Positions 1 to 7,623 of a stretch of 64,000 bases of DNA are shown here, one piece after another (the stretch's first letter is position 1; each line of letters starts with the position of its first letter). The stretch is taken from the NCBI RefSeq assembly GCF_015163075.1, contig NZ_JADDXU010000001.1, forward strand, positions 248,001 to 312,000. The letters run 5' to 3'. The notes below the pieces were generated by a model. It searched no databases, was not told the origin of the DNA, and saw only the letters and a program-made list of their open reading frames with translations. The stretch comes from Streptomyces justiciae (GTDB lineage: Bacteria > Actinomycetota > Actinomycetes > Streptomycetales > Streptomycetaceae). The translations under genes and the position numbers were made by a program.

Positions 1-395
1 TCCCGATGCCGCCACACGCGCTCACGCTGGAGCTCCAGCGTCCTCGGCAGGTCCTTCGCCATCGCCAGGACGAGGGCCGCGACGTACTCGGCGATCGGCT
101 GGTCGAAGATCCCGCGCGCGTTGGTCACCACCGTGTCGGACGCGGCGAGTTCGGGGCACATCAGATGGTCCACGCCCGCGCTCGCCGTGTGCACCCAGCG
201 CGGCCGCGGCCCCTCGCCGGGCCAGGCCTCCCGTACGGCGTGCGAGGTGAAGTCCCACACCAGCAGCACATCGGCGGACGGCAGCCGCTCGGCCAGCGTC
301 GACGCGTCCGCGTGCGTGATGCGGGCGCGACCGGTGAGGCGGCCGAGACGGGGGAGGGGATCGGCGTCCAGGACGAGGAGGGTGGGGGAGGTCAT
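1..395 (-). CDS. D-2-hydroxyacid dehydrogenase family protein, N-terminal part (cut by left edge)
   Basis: Only the first ~131 residues lie in the window, because the gene reads leftward off the edge. Translation from the ATG at 395 gives a start MTSPTLLVLDADPLPRLG, then a segment with LLVWDF, a W-V-H-T-A-S-A-G-V-D-H stretch and V-T-N-A-R-G-I-F-D-Q-P-I-A-E-Y. The last two are typical of the substrate-binding lobe of D-isomer-specific 2-hydroxyacid dehydrogenases (NAD-dependent reduction of 2-keto acids). The Rossmann fold and catalytic His would lie outside the window, so the substrate cannot be judged. It is divergent from the isomerase-like pair at 528-2053, with about 130 nt between them. 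Confidence 0.8.
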   Translation of the reverse strand, partial: MTSPTLLVLDADPLPRLGRLTGRARITHADASTLAERLPSADVLLVWDFTSHAVREAWPGEGPRPRWVHTASAGVDHLMCPELAASDTVVTNARGIFDQPIAEYVAALVLAMAKDLPRTLELQRERVWRHR

Positions 396-527
396 GCGAA
401 GCCGTTCCTCCACAGGCGTCTGACATGCGCGGATTGACCACGCTCGCACCCGAACCTACCTTCGTCAACACGGGCGCGTGCACGGTCCGTTGTCCCCCTG
501 TCTCTCCCGGTGAGGCCGGTGCCTGCC

Positions 528-1325
528 ATGGACCTCTCATTTCTCGGCGGACCGCGCCCCCAGCGCGGTGTCGGCGTCGTGGCACCCTTCGACTTCGCCC
601 TGGACCGCGAGCTGTGGCGCTGGGTCCCGGACGAGATCTCGCTCCATCTGACCCGGACGCCGTACGTGCCCGTCGAGGTCAGCCTCGACCTGGCCCGCCT
701 CGTCAGCGAGCACGAGACGCTGCACGACGCCGTCCGCACCCTGCACGCCATCACCCCCGAGGTCGTCGCCTACGCCTGCACCTCCGGCAGCTTCGTCGGC
801 GGCATCGCGGGCGAACGCGCGATGTGCGAGGCGATGACGAGGGCGGGCGCGGTCCCGTCCCTCACCACGTCGGGGGCCCTCCTCGAAGCCCTCACCGAGC
901 TGGGCATACGCCGGCTGGCCCTGGTGACGCCGTACACCGTGTCGGTCACCCGCTCACTGGAGGAGTACGTCGCGGAGGCGGGCGTCACCGTCACCGGCTG
1001 CGCCTTCATGGGCCTGACCAGGCACATCTGGAAGGTGCCGTACCGCGAGGTGGTCGCCATGGCGCACAAGGCGGTACGCCGGGACGCCGACGCCCTGTTC
1101 ATCAGCTGCACCAACCTCCCGACGTACGACGTCATCCCGCAACTGGAGGCGGAACTGCGGCTGCCGGTGATCTCGGCCAACCAGGTGACGATGTGGGCGG
1201 CGCTGCGCCGGCTGGGTACCCGGGCGATGGGGCCCTATCAGGCGCTGATCGATCCGGCGGCGCGCCCGGGCCCCCTGCGACCGGTACTGCCCGACGAAGA
1301 ACAGCAGCAGGAAGGCTGGACATGA
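528..1325 (+). CDS. Maleate isomerase / Asp-Glu racemase superfamily protein (two cysteines kept)
   Basis: A 265-residue protein of the Asp/Glu racemase fold, the superfamily of maleate cis-trans isomerase and arylmalonate decarboxylase, whose enzymes use one or two cysteines in two mirrored half-sites. Both are visible: Cys84 in Y-A-C-T-S-G-S-F and Cys194 in F-I-S-C-T-N-L-P-T-Y-D, followed by the family-typical S-A-N-Q-V-T-M-W. Length fits maleate isomerases (~250 aa). An in-frame GTG at 510 is possible, but the ATG at 528 gives the usual length. The stop overlaps the next gene's start (ATGA at 1322-1325), so the two are translationally coupled. Substrate unknown: maleate, a hydantoin-type or a malonate-type acid are all possible. 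Confidence 0.85.
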   Translation: MDLSFLGGPRPQRGVGVVAPFDFALDRELWRWVPDEISLHLTRTPYVPVEVSLDLARLVSEHETLHDAVRTLHAITPEVVAYACTSGSFVGGIAGERAMCEAMTRAGAVPSLTTSGALLEALTELGIRRLALVTPYTVSVTRSLEEYVAEAGVTVTGCAFMGLTRHIWKVPYREVVAMAHKAVRRDADALFISCTNLPTYDVIPQLEAELRLPVISANQVTMWAALRRLGTRAMGPYQALIDPAARPGPLRPVLPDEEQQQEGWT

Positions 1326-2053
1326 CCGCACTCGGACTCCTCTACCCGGGCCACTCCGCCGAGGACGACTATCCACGCATCGAGCAGCTCCTGGGCAGCG
1401 ACATCCGGGTCGACGTGGTGCACACCGACATCGGCGAGGACGCCCACCGCGAGGACGCCCTGCTGGAGATGGGCTCGCCCGAACGCCTCGCGGCCGGCGT
1501 CGAGGAGCTGCGCATGGCGGGCGCCGAGTCCGTCGTGTGGGCGTGCACCAGCGGCAGCTTCGTCCGCGGCTGGGAAGGCGCCCACGACCAGGTCCGCGCC
1601 CTGGCCCGGGCAGCCGGCATGCCGGCCTCCTCGACGTCTTTCGCCTTCGTGCACGCGGCCCAGGAGATCAAGGCCGGCCGGGTCGCGATCGGGGCGACGT
1701 ACCCGGACGACGTGGCGGACCTCTTCGCGGCCTTCCTGCGGGCCGGCGGCCTGGAGGTGACCGGGGTCAAGGGCGCCGGGATCATCACGGCGGCCGAGGT
1801 CGGCACCTGGGGCGAGGCGGAGGTCTTCGCCCTGGCGCGGCAGGCCGACTCCCCGGACGCGGACGCCCTCCTCCTCCCCGACACGGCCCTGCACACGGTC
1901 GCCCACATCCCCGCCCTGGAGAAGGAACTCGGCAAGCCGATCCTCACCGCCAACCAGGTCACGGTCTGGGAGGGCCTCCGCCTGGCAGACCGCCGCGTGA
2001 ACGCCCCGAGGCTGGGGGCACTGTTCACGAAGGAGCCGATCGTGCAGGTGTGA
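1322..2053 (+). CDS. Maleate isomerase-like / decarboxylase-like protein lacking the second catalytic cysteine
   Basis: A 243-residue paralogue of the preceding protein, coupled to it by a 4-nt ATGA overlap. Cys75 sits in W-A-C-T-S-G-S-F exactly like Cys84 of the partner. The second half-site reads L-L-L-P-D-T-A-L-H-T instead of F-I-S-C-T-N-L, so an aspartate (Asp187) stands where the second cysteine should be; T-A-N-Q-V-T-V-W then realigns the two proteins. In arylmalonate decarboxylase it is the N-terminal cysteine that is missing, so this is the opposite loss. It may be a decarboxylase or isomerase with altered chemistry, or the second subunit of a heteromer with the upstream protein. Function not assigned. 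Confidence 0.8.
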   Translation: MTALGLLYPGHSAEDDYPRIEQLLGSDIRVDVVHTDIGEDAHREDALLEMGSPERLAAGVEELRMAGAESVVWACTSGSFVRGWEGAHDQVRALARAAGMPASSTSFAFVHAAQEIKAGRVAIGATYPDDVADLFAAFLRAGGLEVTGVKGAGIITAAEVGTWGEAEVFALARQADSPDADALLLPDTALHTVAHIPALEKELGKPILTANQVTVWEGLRLADRRVNAPRLGALFTKEPIVQV

Positions 2054-2171
2054 GCGCCGGGCTCGGCGGGGAGGCGGCCGGACCTTGCCGGGCCCGTCGG
2101 GAATAAAGCGGAGCCCGCCTCCTGTTAACGCCGGACGGACAGCGCACGGCCGGAAGCAGGAGGCACACACC

Positions 2172-3260
2172 GTGACGTCAGACGAGACCCGGGGCACCGC
2201 ACACGGAACCGCCCCCGTCCCCCTCTCCGTACTGGACCTGGTCACGGTGGGCGCCGGGCACACCGCCACCGAGGCCCTGCGCACCGGCGTCGAGCTCGCC
2301 AAGCTGACGGAGTCGCGCGGCTTCCACCGGTACTGGGTCGCCGAGCACCACTCCATGCCCGGCGTGGCCTCGTCGTCCCCCGCCGTGATCCTGGCCCACC
2401 TCGCCGCCCACACCGAGCGCATCCGCCTCGGCTCGGGCGGCGTCATGCTGCCCAACCACGCCCCGCTGGTCATCGCGGAGCAGTTCGGCACCCTGGAGGC
2501 GCTGGCCCCCGGAAGGGTCGACCTCGGCCTCGGCCGCGCCCCGGGCACCGACGGCGCCACCGCCGCCGCCCTGCGCCGCACCGACCGGCTCAACGAGGGC
2601 GCCGACGACTTCCCCGAGCAGCTCGCCGAGCTGACCCGCTTCCTCGACGACGACTTCCCGGACGGCCACCCCTACCGCCGTATCCACGCGGTCCCCGGCC
2701 CGATCCAGTCGACGTCCCCCGGTGGCGTCCAGTCCCCGCACCGCCCGCCGATCTGGCTGCTCGGCTCCTCCGGCTTCAGCGCCCGCCTCGCCGCCGACCT
2801 CGGCCTGCCCTTCGCCTTCGCCCACCACTTCTCGGCCCAGAACACCATCCCGGCCCTGGACCTCTACCGCGAGACCTTCCGCCCGAGCGAGATCCTCGCC
2901 GAGCCCTACGCCCTCATCGGCGTCTCCGCCCTCGCCACCGACGACGAGAAGGAGGCCCGCCGCCAGGTGCTCGCCGCGAGCCTCAACATGATCCGGCTGC
3001 GCACCGGCCGCCCCGGCCTCGTCCCCACCCCCGAGGAGGCGGAGGCCTACGAGTTCAGCCCCGTGGAACGTGACTTCATCACGTCCTGGAACTCCAACGT
3101 CATCCACGGCACCGCCGACGAGGTCCGCGCCGGCCTCGACGACCTCCAGAAGCGCACCGGCGCCGACGAGCTGATGATCACGTCCCACGCCCACAGCGGA
3201 GCGCTGCGGCTGCGCTCGTACGAACTGATCGCGGACGCGTACGGCTTGCCGACGGCCTGA
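2172..3260 (+). CDS. LLM-class flavin-dependent oxidoreductase (luciferase-like monooxygenase)
   Basis: A 362-residue bacterial-luciferase-like TIM-barrel protein. The start L-S-V-L-D-L-V-T-V-G-A-G-H-T and the segments Y-W-V-A-E-H-H and R-I-R-L-G-S-G-G-V-M-L-P-N-H are typical of the group that binds reduced FMN or F420; W-L-L-G-S-S-G-F-S lies near residue 190. The GTG at 2172 was chosen because AGGAGG lies 8 nt upstream (2158-2163). It is downstream of the isomerase-like pair after a 118-nt gap, so co-transcription is possible but not shown. Substrate unknown. The last codons at its 3' end form the first copy of a local tandem repeat (3243-3334). Confidence 0.88.
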   Translation: MTSDETRGTAHGTAPVPLSVLDLVTVGAGHTATEALRTGVELAKLTESRGFHRYWVAEHHSMPGVASSSPAVILAHLAAHTERIRLGSGGVMLPNHAPLVIAEQFGTLEALAPGRVDLGLGRAPGTDGATAAALRRTDRLNEGADDFPEQLAELTRFLDDDFPDGHPYRRIHAVPGPIQSTSPGGVQSPHRPPIWLLGSSGFSARLAADLGLPFAFAHHFSAQNTIPALDLYRETFRPSEILAEPYALIGVSALATDDEKEARRQVLAASLNMIRLRTGRPGLVPTPEEAEAYEFSPVERDFITSWNSNVIHGTADEVRAGLDDLQKRTGADELMITSHAHSGALRLRSYELIADAYGLPTA

Positions 3261-3334
3261 GGCCGGGGCGGCGGTCCCTAGGGTTTGCCGACAGCCTGAC
3301 CAGGCCCGGCGGCTACGGTTTGCCGACCGCCTGA
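3243..3334. repeat. Three tandem 18-bp near-identical copies at two convergent gene ends
   Basis: Copies at 3243-3260, 3282-3299 and 3317-3334 share GGYTTGCCGACNGCCTGA. Copy 1 is the end and stop of the oxidoreductase gene. Copy 3, read on the minus strand, is the C-terminal QAVGKP-stop region of the GGDEF/EAL gene. The middle, intergenic copy again encodes QAVGKP-stop on the minus strand. The spacings are 39 and 35 nt. Confidence 0.85.
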
Positions 3335-5130
3335 CCCGCCATCAGCTCGGAGATACGATCCGGCGACACCGGCCGCGAGTACAGCCACCCCTGGCCGGTG
3401 TCGCACCCGATCCGCCGCAGGCGGGAAGCCTGCGCGGACGTCTCCACGCACTCCGCGGTGACGGTCAGCCCCAGCCGGTGGGCGAGCTGGATCATCGCCT
3501 CGACGACGACCTCGTCGGCCGGGTTGGGCGGGGCGCCCGTCCCCTCGTACTGGAAGCCCCGGACGAAGGACCCGTCCAGCTTCAGGACGGCGACCGGCAG
3601 CCGGCTGAGGTAGGCGAGGTTGGAGTAGCCGGTGCCGAAGTCGTCGATGGCGATGTGGACACCCATGTCGCTGAGCGCTTGCAACGCCTGGAGGGGGCGG
3701 CCCGCCGAGCCCATCACCGCGGATTCCGTCAGCTCCAGTTGCAGCAGCCCCGGCGCCAGGCCCGTCTCCGCGAGGATGTCCGCCACGTCCGCGACCAGGT
3801 CGGAGTCCCACACCTGACGGACGGCGACGTTGACGCTGACGAAGATCGGCGGCTCGCCCGGGTGGTCGAGCTGCCACTGCCGGGCCTGGCGGCAGGCGGT
3901 CGCCAGCACCCAGCGCCCCAGCGGCACGATCGAGCCGTCCTCCTCGGCCAGTCCGATGAACCGATTCGGCGTCAGCATCCCGAACTGCGGGTGGTTCCAG
4001 CGCACCAGCGCCTCCACGCCCCGCAGCCGCCCGTCCTCCATGCCGACCAGCGGCTGGTACTCGAGCGTGAACTCGCCGCGCTCGATGGCCGGTCGGAGGG
4101 TGGAGGCGAGGGCCTGGCGGGTCATGCGGTGGGCGTTGCGCTCCGGATCGAACAGCGTCCAGCGGGACTTGCCGTCGGCCTTCGCCCAGTACAGCGTCGT
4201 GTCAGCGGCCTGCACGAGGGCCGTGGGGGTGGTCCCCGCCGCGTGCCGCTCGACGACGCCGATCGACGCGGAGACCGACAGCCGGTGCCCGGCGATGTCG
4301 AAGGGGCTCTGCACCGCCTTGAGCACCGCCTCGGCGAGATCGGCGAGTTGGTCGGTGCCGGTGGAGTCCTCGACGAGCAGCGCGAACTCGTCGCCGCCGA
4401 GTCTGGCCACCAGCGGCGCGCTGCCTCTGGTGAGGCCCGCCTCGTCCGCGCACCGCGTCAGCCGCTCCGCGACGGCGGCCAGCAGACGGTCGCCGACCCG
4501 GTGGCCGAGGGTGTCGTTGACGGCCTTGAAGCCGTCGAGGTCCAGATAGCACAGGCCGATCCGGCCGGTGCCGCCCTGCTCGTACGCCTCCGCCTCCAGC
4601 GCGGCCGACAGCCGCTCGAAGAACAGCGTGCGGTTGGGCAGCCGGGTCACCGGGTCGTGCATCTGCAAGTGCCGCAGCCGGGCCTGGAGTTCACGCTGGG
4701 AGCTGACGTCGGCGACCGACAGCAGCACCCCGGGCTCACCCGTGCCCAGCGGCGCGACGGTGACCTGCGTCCACAGGTACTGGCCGTCGGGGTTCTTCAG
4801 CCGCCGGGTGCAGCGCAGCCGGGCCTGCCGGCCGCGCAGCACCTCCTGGTAGGCGTGCCAGGTACGGGCGTCGGAGGCCAGGTCCACCAGATCGGCGGCG
4901 ATCCGCCCGACGAGCGCCTCGGGCGCGCAGCCGAGGAGTTCGCCGAGGGTGCCGTTGGCGCTGACGACCAGCCCCTCGCGGTCGACGACGGCCATGGCGA
5001 GCGGCGCGGCCGCGAAGGCCGACCGGTACGCATGGGAATCGGTACGAGAAGACGTGTTGAAGTCACTGTCTGTGACGGCTGCCCGGTCGAGGTCTGTCGC
5101 GGGCGCCGGCCCTTCGGAGGTTCCGCTCAC
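3313..5130 (-). CDS. cdgA: PAS-GGDEF-EAL cyclic di-GMP turnover protein (CdgA-like)
   Basis: A 605-residue protein with a PAS sensory domain (about residues 35-150, A-P-L-A-M-A-V-V-D-R-E-G), a GGDEF diguanylate cyclase domain with intact GGDEF at 245-249, and an EAL phosphodiesterase domain (E-A-L-V-R-W at 373-378, with D-D-F-G-T-G-Y-S-N-L further on). No RxxD product-inhibition site precedes GGDEF, where R-G-S-A-P-L is found instead. No signal peptide or membrane segment is evident. The GTG at 5130 has GGGAG at good spacing; an in-frame GTG at 5268 would add 46 residues but has no obvious RBS. Architecture and neighbourhood fit S. coelicolor CdgA, a BldD target that affects development. Whether it makes or degrades c-di-GMP cannot be told from sequence. 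Confidence 0.88.
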   Translation of the reverse strand: MSGTSEGPAPATDLDRAAVTDSDFNTSSRTDSHAYRSAFAAAPLAMAVVDREGLVVSANGTLGELLGCAPEALVGRIAADLVDLASDARTWHAYQEVLRGRQARLRCTRRLKNPDGQYLWTQVTVAPLGTGEPGVLLSVADVSSQRELQARLRHLQMHDPVTRLPNRTLFFERLSAALEAEAYEQGGTGRIGLCYLDLDGFKAVNDTLGHRVGDRLLAAVAERLTRCADEAGLTRGSAPLVARLGGDEFALLVEDSTGTDQLADLAEAVLKAVQSPFDIAGHRLSVSASIGVVERHAAGTTPTALVQAADTTLYWAKADGKSRWTLFDPERNAHRMTRQALASTLRPAIERGEFTLEYQPLVGMEDGRLRGVEALVRWNHPQFGMLTPNRFIGLAEEDGSIVPLGRWVLATACRQARQWQLDHPGEPPIFVSVNVAVRQVWDSDLVADVADILAETGLAPGLLQLELTESAVMGSAGRPLQALQALSDMGVHIAIDDFGTGYSNLAYLSRLPVAVLKLDGSFVRGFQYEGTGAPPNPADEVVVEAMIQLAHRLGLTVTAECVETSAQASRLRRIGCDTGQGWLYSRPVSPDRISELMAGQAVGKP

Positions 5131-5442
5131 CGTTCGCTCCCGCAGTGCACTCGATCTCTGTCCGTGCAGGAAAGTGTGCCGATCATAGAGGCTGGCCCCC
5201 AGCCCTTCCAGCCACCGTCCAGTGTCCCGGAACAACGGGCCCTTCTGACAGATCGTTTCTGCCCGCACCTGGACGGCTTGTTGAGCCGCCCGACCAGGTG
5301 TGACGTTCCGTGAGCGATTCGGGGTGTCGATTCTGACGGTTCTTCGGCTGACTCACTCTTCTGGTGCAGACAAACAGGGCGTAGTACGACAATCTCACAC
5401 AGGCTGGGTGCGGTGTCCCGTGAACCGCATCCGGAGGTCCCC

Positions 5443-6690
5443 GTGCCGCGCCTCTTCCCGCGCCCCCGACTGCGCAGCACCGCGGCCGTGTTCACCACGA
5501 TGTCGGCGCTGGCCGCCACCTCCCTCATCACCGGCCCCTCGGTCGCCGAGCCGTTCTCCGCGGCCGCCTGCGCGCTCACCCGCACCGAGGCGCACCACTC
5601 CGAGGGCCTCGACACCTGGAACGCCGCCTACCCGCGGCCCACCCGCGCCCTGGACGCGGTGATGGTGTTCCTGTCCTTCCCGGACGCGACCCCGCGCACC
5701 ACCCCCGACCAGCTCGCCGCCGACCACTTCCCCGCGACCAGCCGCTTCTTCGAACAGGCCTCCTACGGCAGGTTCACGCTGCGCCCGCATCCGCTGCGGA
5801 ACTGGATCCGGATGCCGCAGCCGTCGACGTCGTACGTCATAGAGCGTGACTGGGACGCGTCGCATCGCGCCGCCTATCTGCGCGACGCGCTGGCCGCGGC
5901 GGACGGGCAGGTGGACTTCTCCCGCTACGACGTCGTGTACTTCGTGGCCGATCCGGACGCGCCCGGCGTGGACTCGGACGCCACGAAGGTCGTCAACCTG
6001 GACGCCCCGATGCGGGCCGACGGCACGGACATCCGCCGGATCGTCACGGTGTTCGAACAGCATCCGCCGGACCGGCTGGTCCTGGCCCACGAGACCGGCC
6101 ACGTCTTCGACCTCCCCGACCTCTACCACCGCCCGGTCGACGGCAAGGGCGACTGGGACACCTACGTCGGCGACTGGGACCTGATGGGCAGCCAGTTCGG
6201 GCTGGCGCCCGACCTGTTCGGCTGGCACAAGTGGAAGCTGGGGTGGCTGGAGCCGCGGCAGGTGGCGTGCGTGGGCAAGCCGACGCGGCTGACGCTGGAA
6301 CCGCTGGGGGCCGGGCCGGGGACGCCGGTCGCGGGCCGGTCCGCCTTCGGCCTCGGACGCGGCACCAAGCTGGCGGTGGTCCGCACCGGTCCCGAGACCG
6401 CCCTCGCCTTCGAGGCCCGCGGCCCGGCCGGCAACGACGCCGGGACCTGCAAGGAAGGGGTCCTGGTCTACCGGGTACGCGCCGGCGCCGCGTCCGGCGG
6501 CGGCCCGATCCAGGTCATCGACGCCCACCCGCACACGGAGGCCTGCTGGGAGGGCTCGGTCTACCCACCCCTGGCGGACGCCCCGGTCGCCCTGGGCGAG
6601 AGCTTCACGGTGCCGGGGGACGACGTACGGGTGAAGGTGGAGGGCCGGACGGTCTCCGGGGCGTGGACGGTGAAGATCACGCCGGGGTGA
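5443..6690 (+). CDS. Secreted M6-family metalloprotease domain protein
   Basis: A 415-residue protein with an N-terminal export signal: basic R-P-R-L-R-S-T, a hydrophobic run A-A-V-F-T-T-M-S-A-L-A-A-T-S-L-I, cleavage probably near V-A-E-P (residues 34-37). The zinc site H-E-T-G-H-V-F-D-L-P-D-L-Y (216-228) is the M6 (InhA-type) HExxHxxxxPDLY pattern, followed by a D-W-D-L-M-G motif whose Met would form the Met-turn. The C-terminal third looks like a beta-rich accessory region. The GTG at 5443 is preceded by GGAGG (5433-5437); an in-frame GTG at 5413 lacks an RBS. It is divergent from the cdgA-like gene across ~310 nt. Substrate unknown. Confidence 0.87.
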   Translation: MPRLFPRPRLRSTAAVFTTMSALAATSLITGPSVAEPFSAAACALTRTEAHHSEGLDTWNAAYPRPTRALDAVMVFLSFPDATPRTTPDQLAADHFPATSRFFEQASYGRFTLRPHPLRNWIRMPQPSTSYVIERDWDASHRAAYLRDALAAADGQVDFSRYDVVYFVADPDAPGVDSDATKVVNLDAPMRADGTDIRRIVTVFEQHPPDRLVLAHETGHVFDLPDLYHRPVDGKGDWDTYVGDWDLMGSQFGLAPDLFGWHKWKLGWLEPRQVACVGKPTRLTLEPLGAGPGTPVAGRSAFGLGRGTKLAVVRTGPETALAFEARGPAGNDAGTCKEGVLVYRVRAGAASGGGPIQVIDAHPHTEACWEGSVYPPLADAPVALGESFTVPGDDVRVKVEGRTVSGAWTVKITPG

Positions 6691-6755
6691 CCTGTCGGGC
6701 CTACGGCCACCTGCACGCCGGGGAAAGGGGGTGCGGGTGGCGGAGCCCCCGCAAC

Positions 6756-6772
6756 GCGCGGCGCAGCCGCGC
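6756..6772. terminator. GC-rich hairpin downstream of the M6 protease gene
   Basis: A 7-bp perfect stem GCGCGGC/GCCGCGC with a 3-nt loop lies 66 nt past the protease stop and is followed on the plus strand by AGAAAACA. There is no T tract, which is common for streptomycete terminators. Confidence 0.4.
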
Positions 6773-6781
6773 AGAAAACAA

Positions 6782-6828
6782 CGATGGCGAGACCGGTTCG
6801 CGTGTTCCGCGAACATGCCTCGCCATCG
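6782..6828 (-). terminator. Long hairpin downstream of tRNA-Lys
   Basis: The outer stem is CGATGGCGAG/CTCGCCATCG (10 bp) and the inner stem GTTCGCG/CGCGAAC. It sits 7 nt beyond the 3' end of the leftward tRNA-Lys and probably ends its transcript. It may also serve the convergent protease gene. Confidence 0.65.
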
Positions 6829-6834
6829 ACAACG

Positions 6835-6908
6835 TGCGCCGCCAGGGACTCGAACCCCGGACCCGCTGATTAAGAGTCAGCTGCTCTAACCAACTGAGCT
6901 AGCGGCGC
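6835..6908 (-). tRNA. tRNA-Lys (anticodon CTT)
   Basis: On the minus strand a 74-nt cloverleaf: acceptor GCGCCGC paired with GCGGCGC, D arm AGCTCAGTTGGTTAGAGC, anticodon loop with CTT (CTGACTCTTAATCAG), T arm GGGGTTCGAGTCCC and discriminator A. CCA is not encoded. The 5' end overlaps the 3' end of the upstream minus-strand coding gene by 10 nt. Confidence 0.97.
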
Positions 6909-7495
6909 CTGCTGACGTCGTAGACCTTAGCATCCTGATCGGCTGGGGGAAAAATCGATATCCGCACGGCCGCGCGTGCCGCCCGTACGGCCGCCCAGAG
7001 CAGGATCTCGGGGCCCGGCAACCAGGGGTGACGGGTGTCCGGGGCGACCAGCCAGCGGCTGTCGAACGGGGTCGGCGCGGCGCGTGTCGGCAGGGGCGCG
7101 GGAAGCGTCACCGCGTCGCCGTTGCCGTGGCAGAGCAACGGCGGGATCGCGCCCGTGCGGCCACACTCCTCCCACTGCAACAGCGACGGCAGTCGATGCG
7201 CGGTACCCGGCGCCGCGAACAGCAGCATCCGGCCTCGGAACATCGCCACCGGCCCCGAGCCCGGCCCGTCGCCCCATAACCGGTCGAGCATCCGGCGCCC
7301 GAAGATGGCGGGCGCGCTCACGACGTCGAACGCGGCGCCGCACGGCAGGACCACCGGGGCGTCCGGGCACTCCTCCCAGAGGGCGAGCGTGCTCCGCGGA
7401 TACGTTCCTGCCGAGGCGAGCCAGGCCGCACCGTCCGCAGTGACCCCGCAGACGTCGGAACGATCGGAGAACGGCTCGATGCGTGTGTCGCTCAT
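6899..7495 (-). CDS. Small bifunctional DNA primase/polymerase-like (prim-pol N-terminal) protein
   Basis: A 198-residue protein starting MSDTRIEPFSDRSD, with G-V-T-A-D-G-A-A-W-L-A-S-A-G-T-Y-P-R-S, V-V-L-P-C-G-A-A-F-D-V-V and H-G-N-G-D-A-V-T-L-P-A-P. This resembles the short Streptomyces proteins usually annotated as bifunctional primase/polymerase N-terminal domains. A full prim-pol active site (two close acidic residues plus a His) cannot be confirmed by eye, so activity is doubtful. The coding end S-R-R-R-stop lies inside the first 10 nt of tRNA-Lys. Upstream (7571-7610) is a paired direct repeat next to a perfect palindrome, the likely operator. Confidence 0.75.
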   Translation of the reverse strand: MSDTRIEPFSDRSDVCGVTADGAAWLASAGTYPRSTLALWEECPDAPVVLPCGAAFDVVSAPAIFGRRMLDRLWGDGPGSGPVAMFRGRMLLFAAPGTAHRLPSLLQWEECGRTGAIPPLLCHGNGDAVTLPAPLPTRAAPTPFDSRWLVAPDTRHPWLPGPEILLWAAVRAARAAVRISIFPPADQDAKVYDVSRRR

Positions 7496-7573
7496 GCATC
7501 CAGATGTACCGGGCGTGAGCGTTCCGTTTCTGACGGTTGCCGGAAATCGGGACAGGAGGGGGTGGGAAGGGGT

Positions 7574-7610
7574 ATCTTGCCCGGATCTTGCCCGTCTGGC
7601 ATATGCCAGA
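7574..7610. promoter_or_regulatory. Tandem ATCTTGCCCG repeat abutting a perfect 16-bp palindrome
   Basis: ATCTTGCCCG occurs at 7574-7583 and 7585-7594, followed at once by the perfect palindrome TCTGGCATATGCCAGA at 7595-7610. It lies between the minus-strand genes ending at 7624 and starting at 7495, about 100 nt upstream of the primase-like start. It is an operator candidate for an unknown regulator. Confidence 0.5.
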
Positions 7611-7623
7611 GCGCGGGGTGGGT

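Noticed and set aside
425..1321. An upstream extension in the frame of the second isomerase-like gene
   Set aside because: It overlaps the first isomerase-like gene in another frame and encodes Arg/Pro-rich nonsense. The ATG at 1322 with an ATGA overlap is clearly better.
3478..5313. A 611-codon open frame on the plus strand opposite the PAS-GGDEF-EAL gene
   Set aside because: It is the mirror of a gene with clear domains. The product is Arg/Gly/Val-rich without motifs, typical of antisense frames in high-GC DNA.
6835..6908. tRNA-Lys as an attachment site of an integrated element
   Set aside because: No integrase or recombination directionality factor next to it, and no second copy of the tRNA 3' end was noticed.
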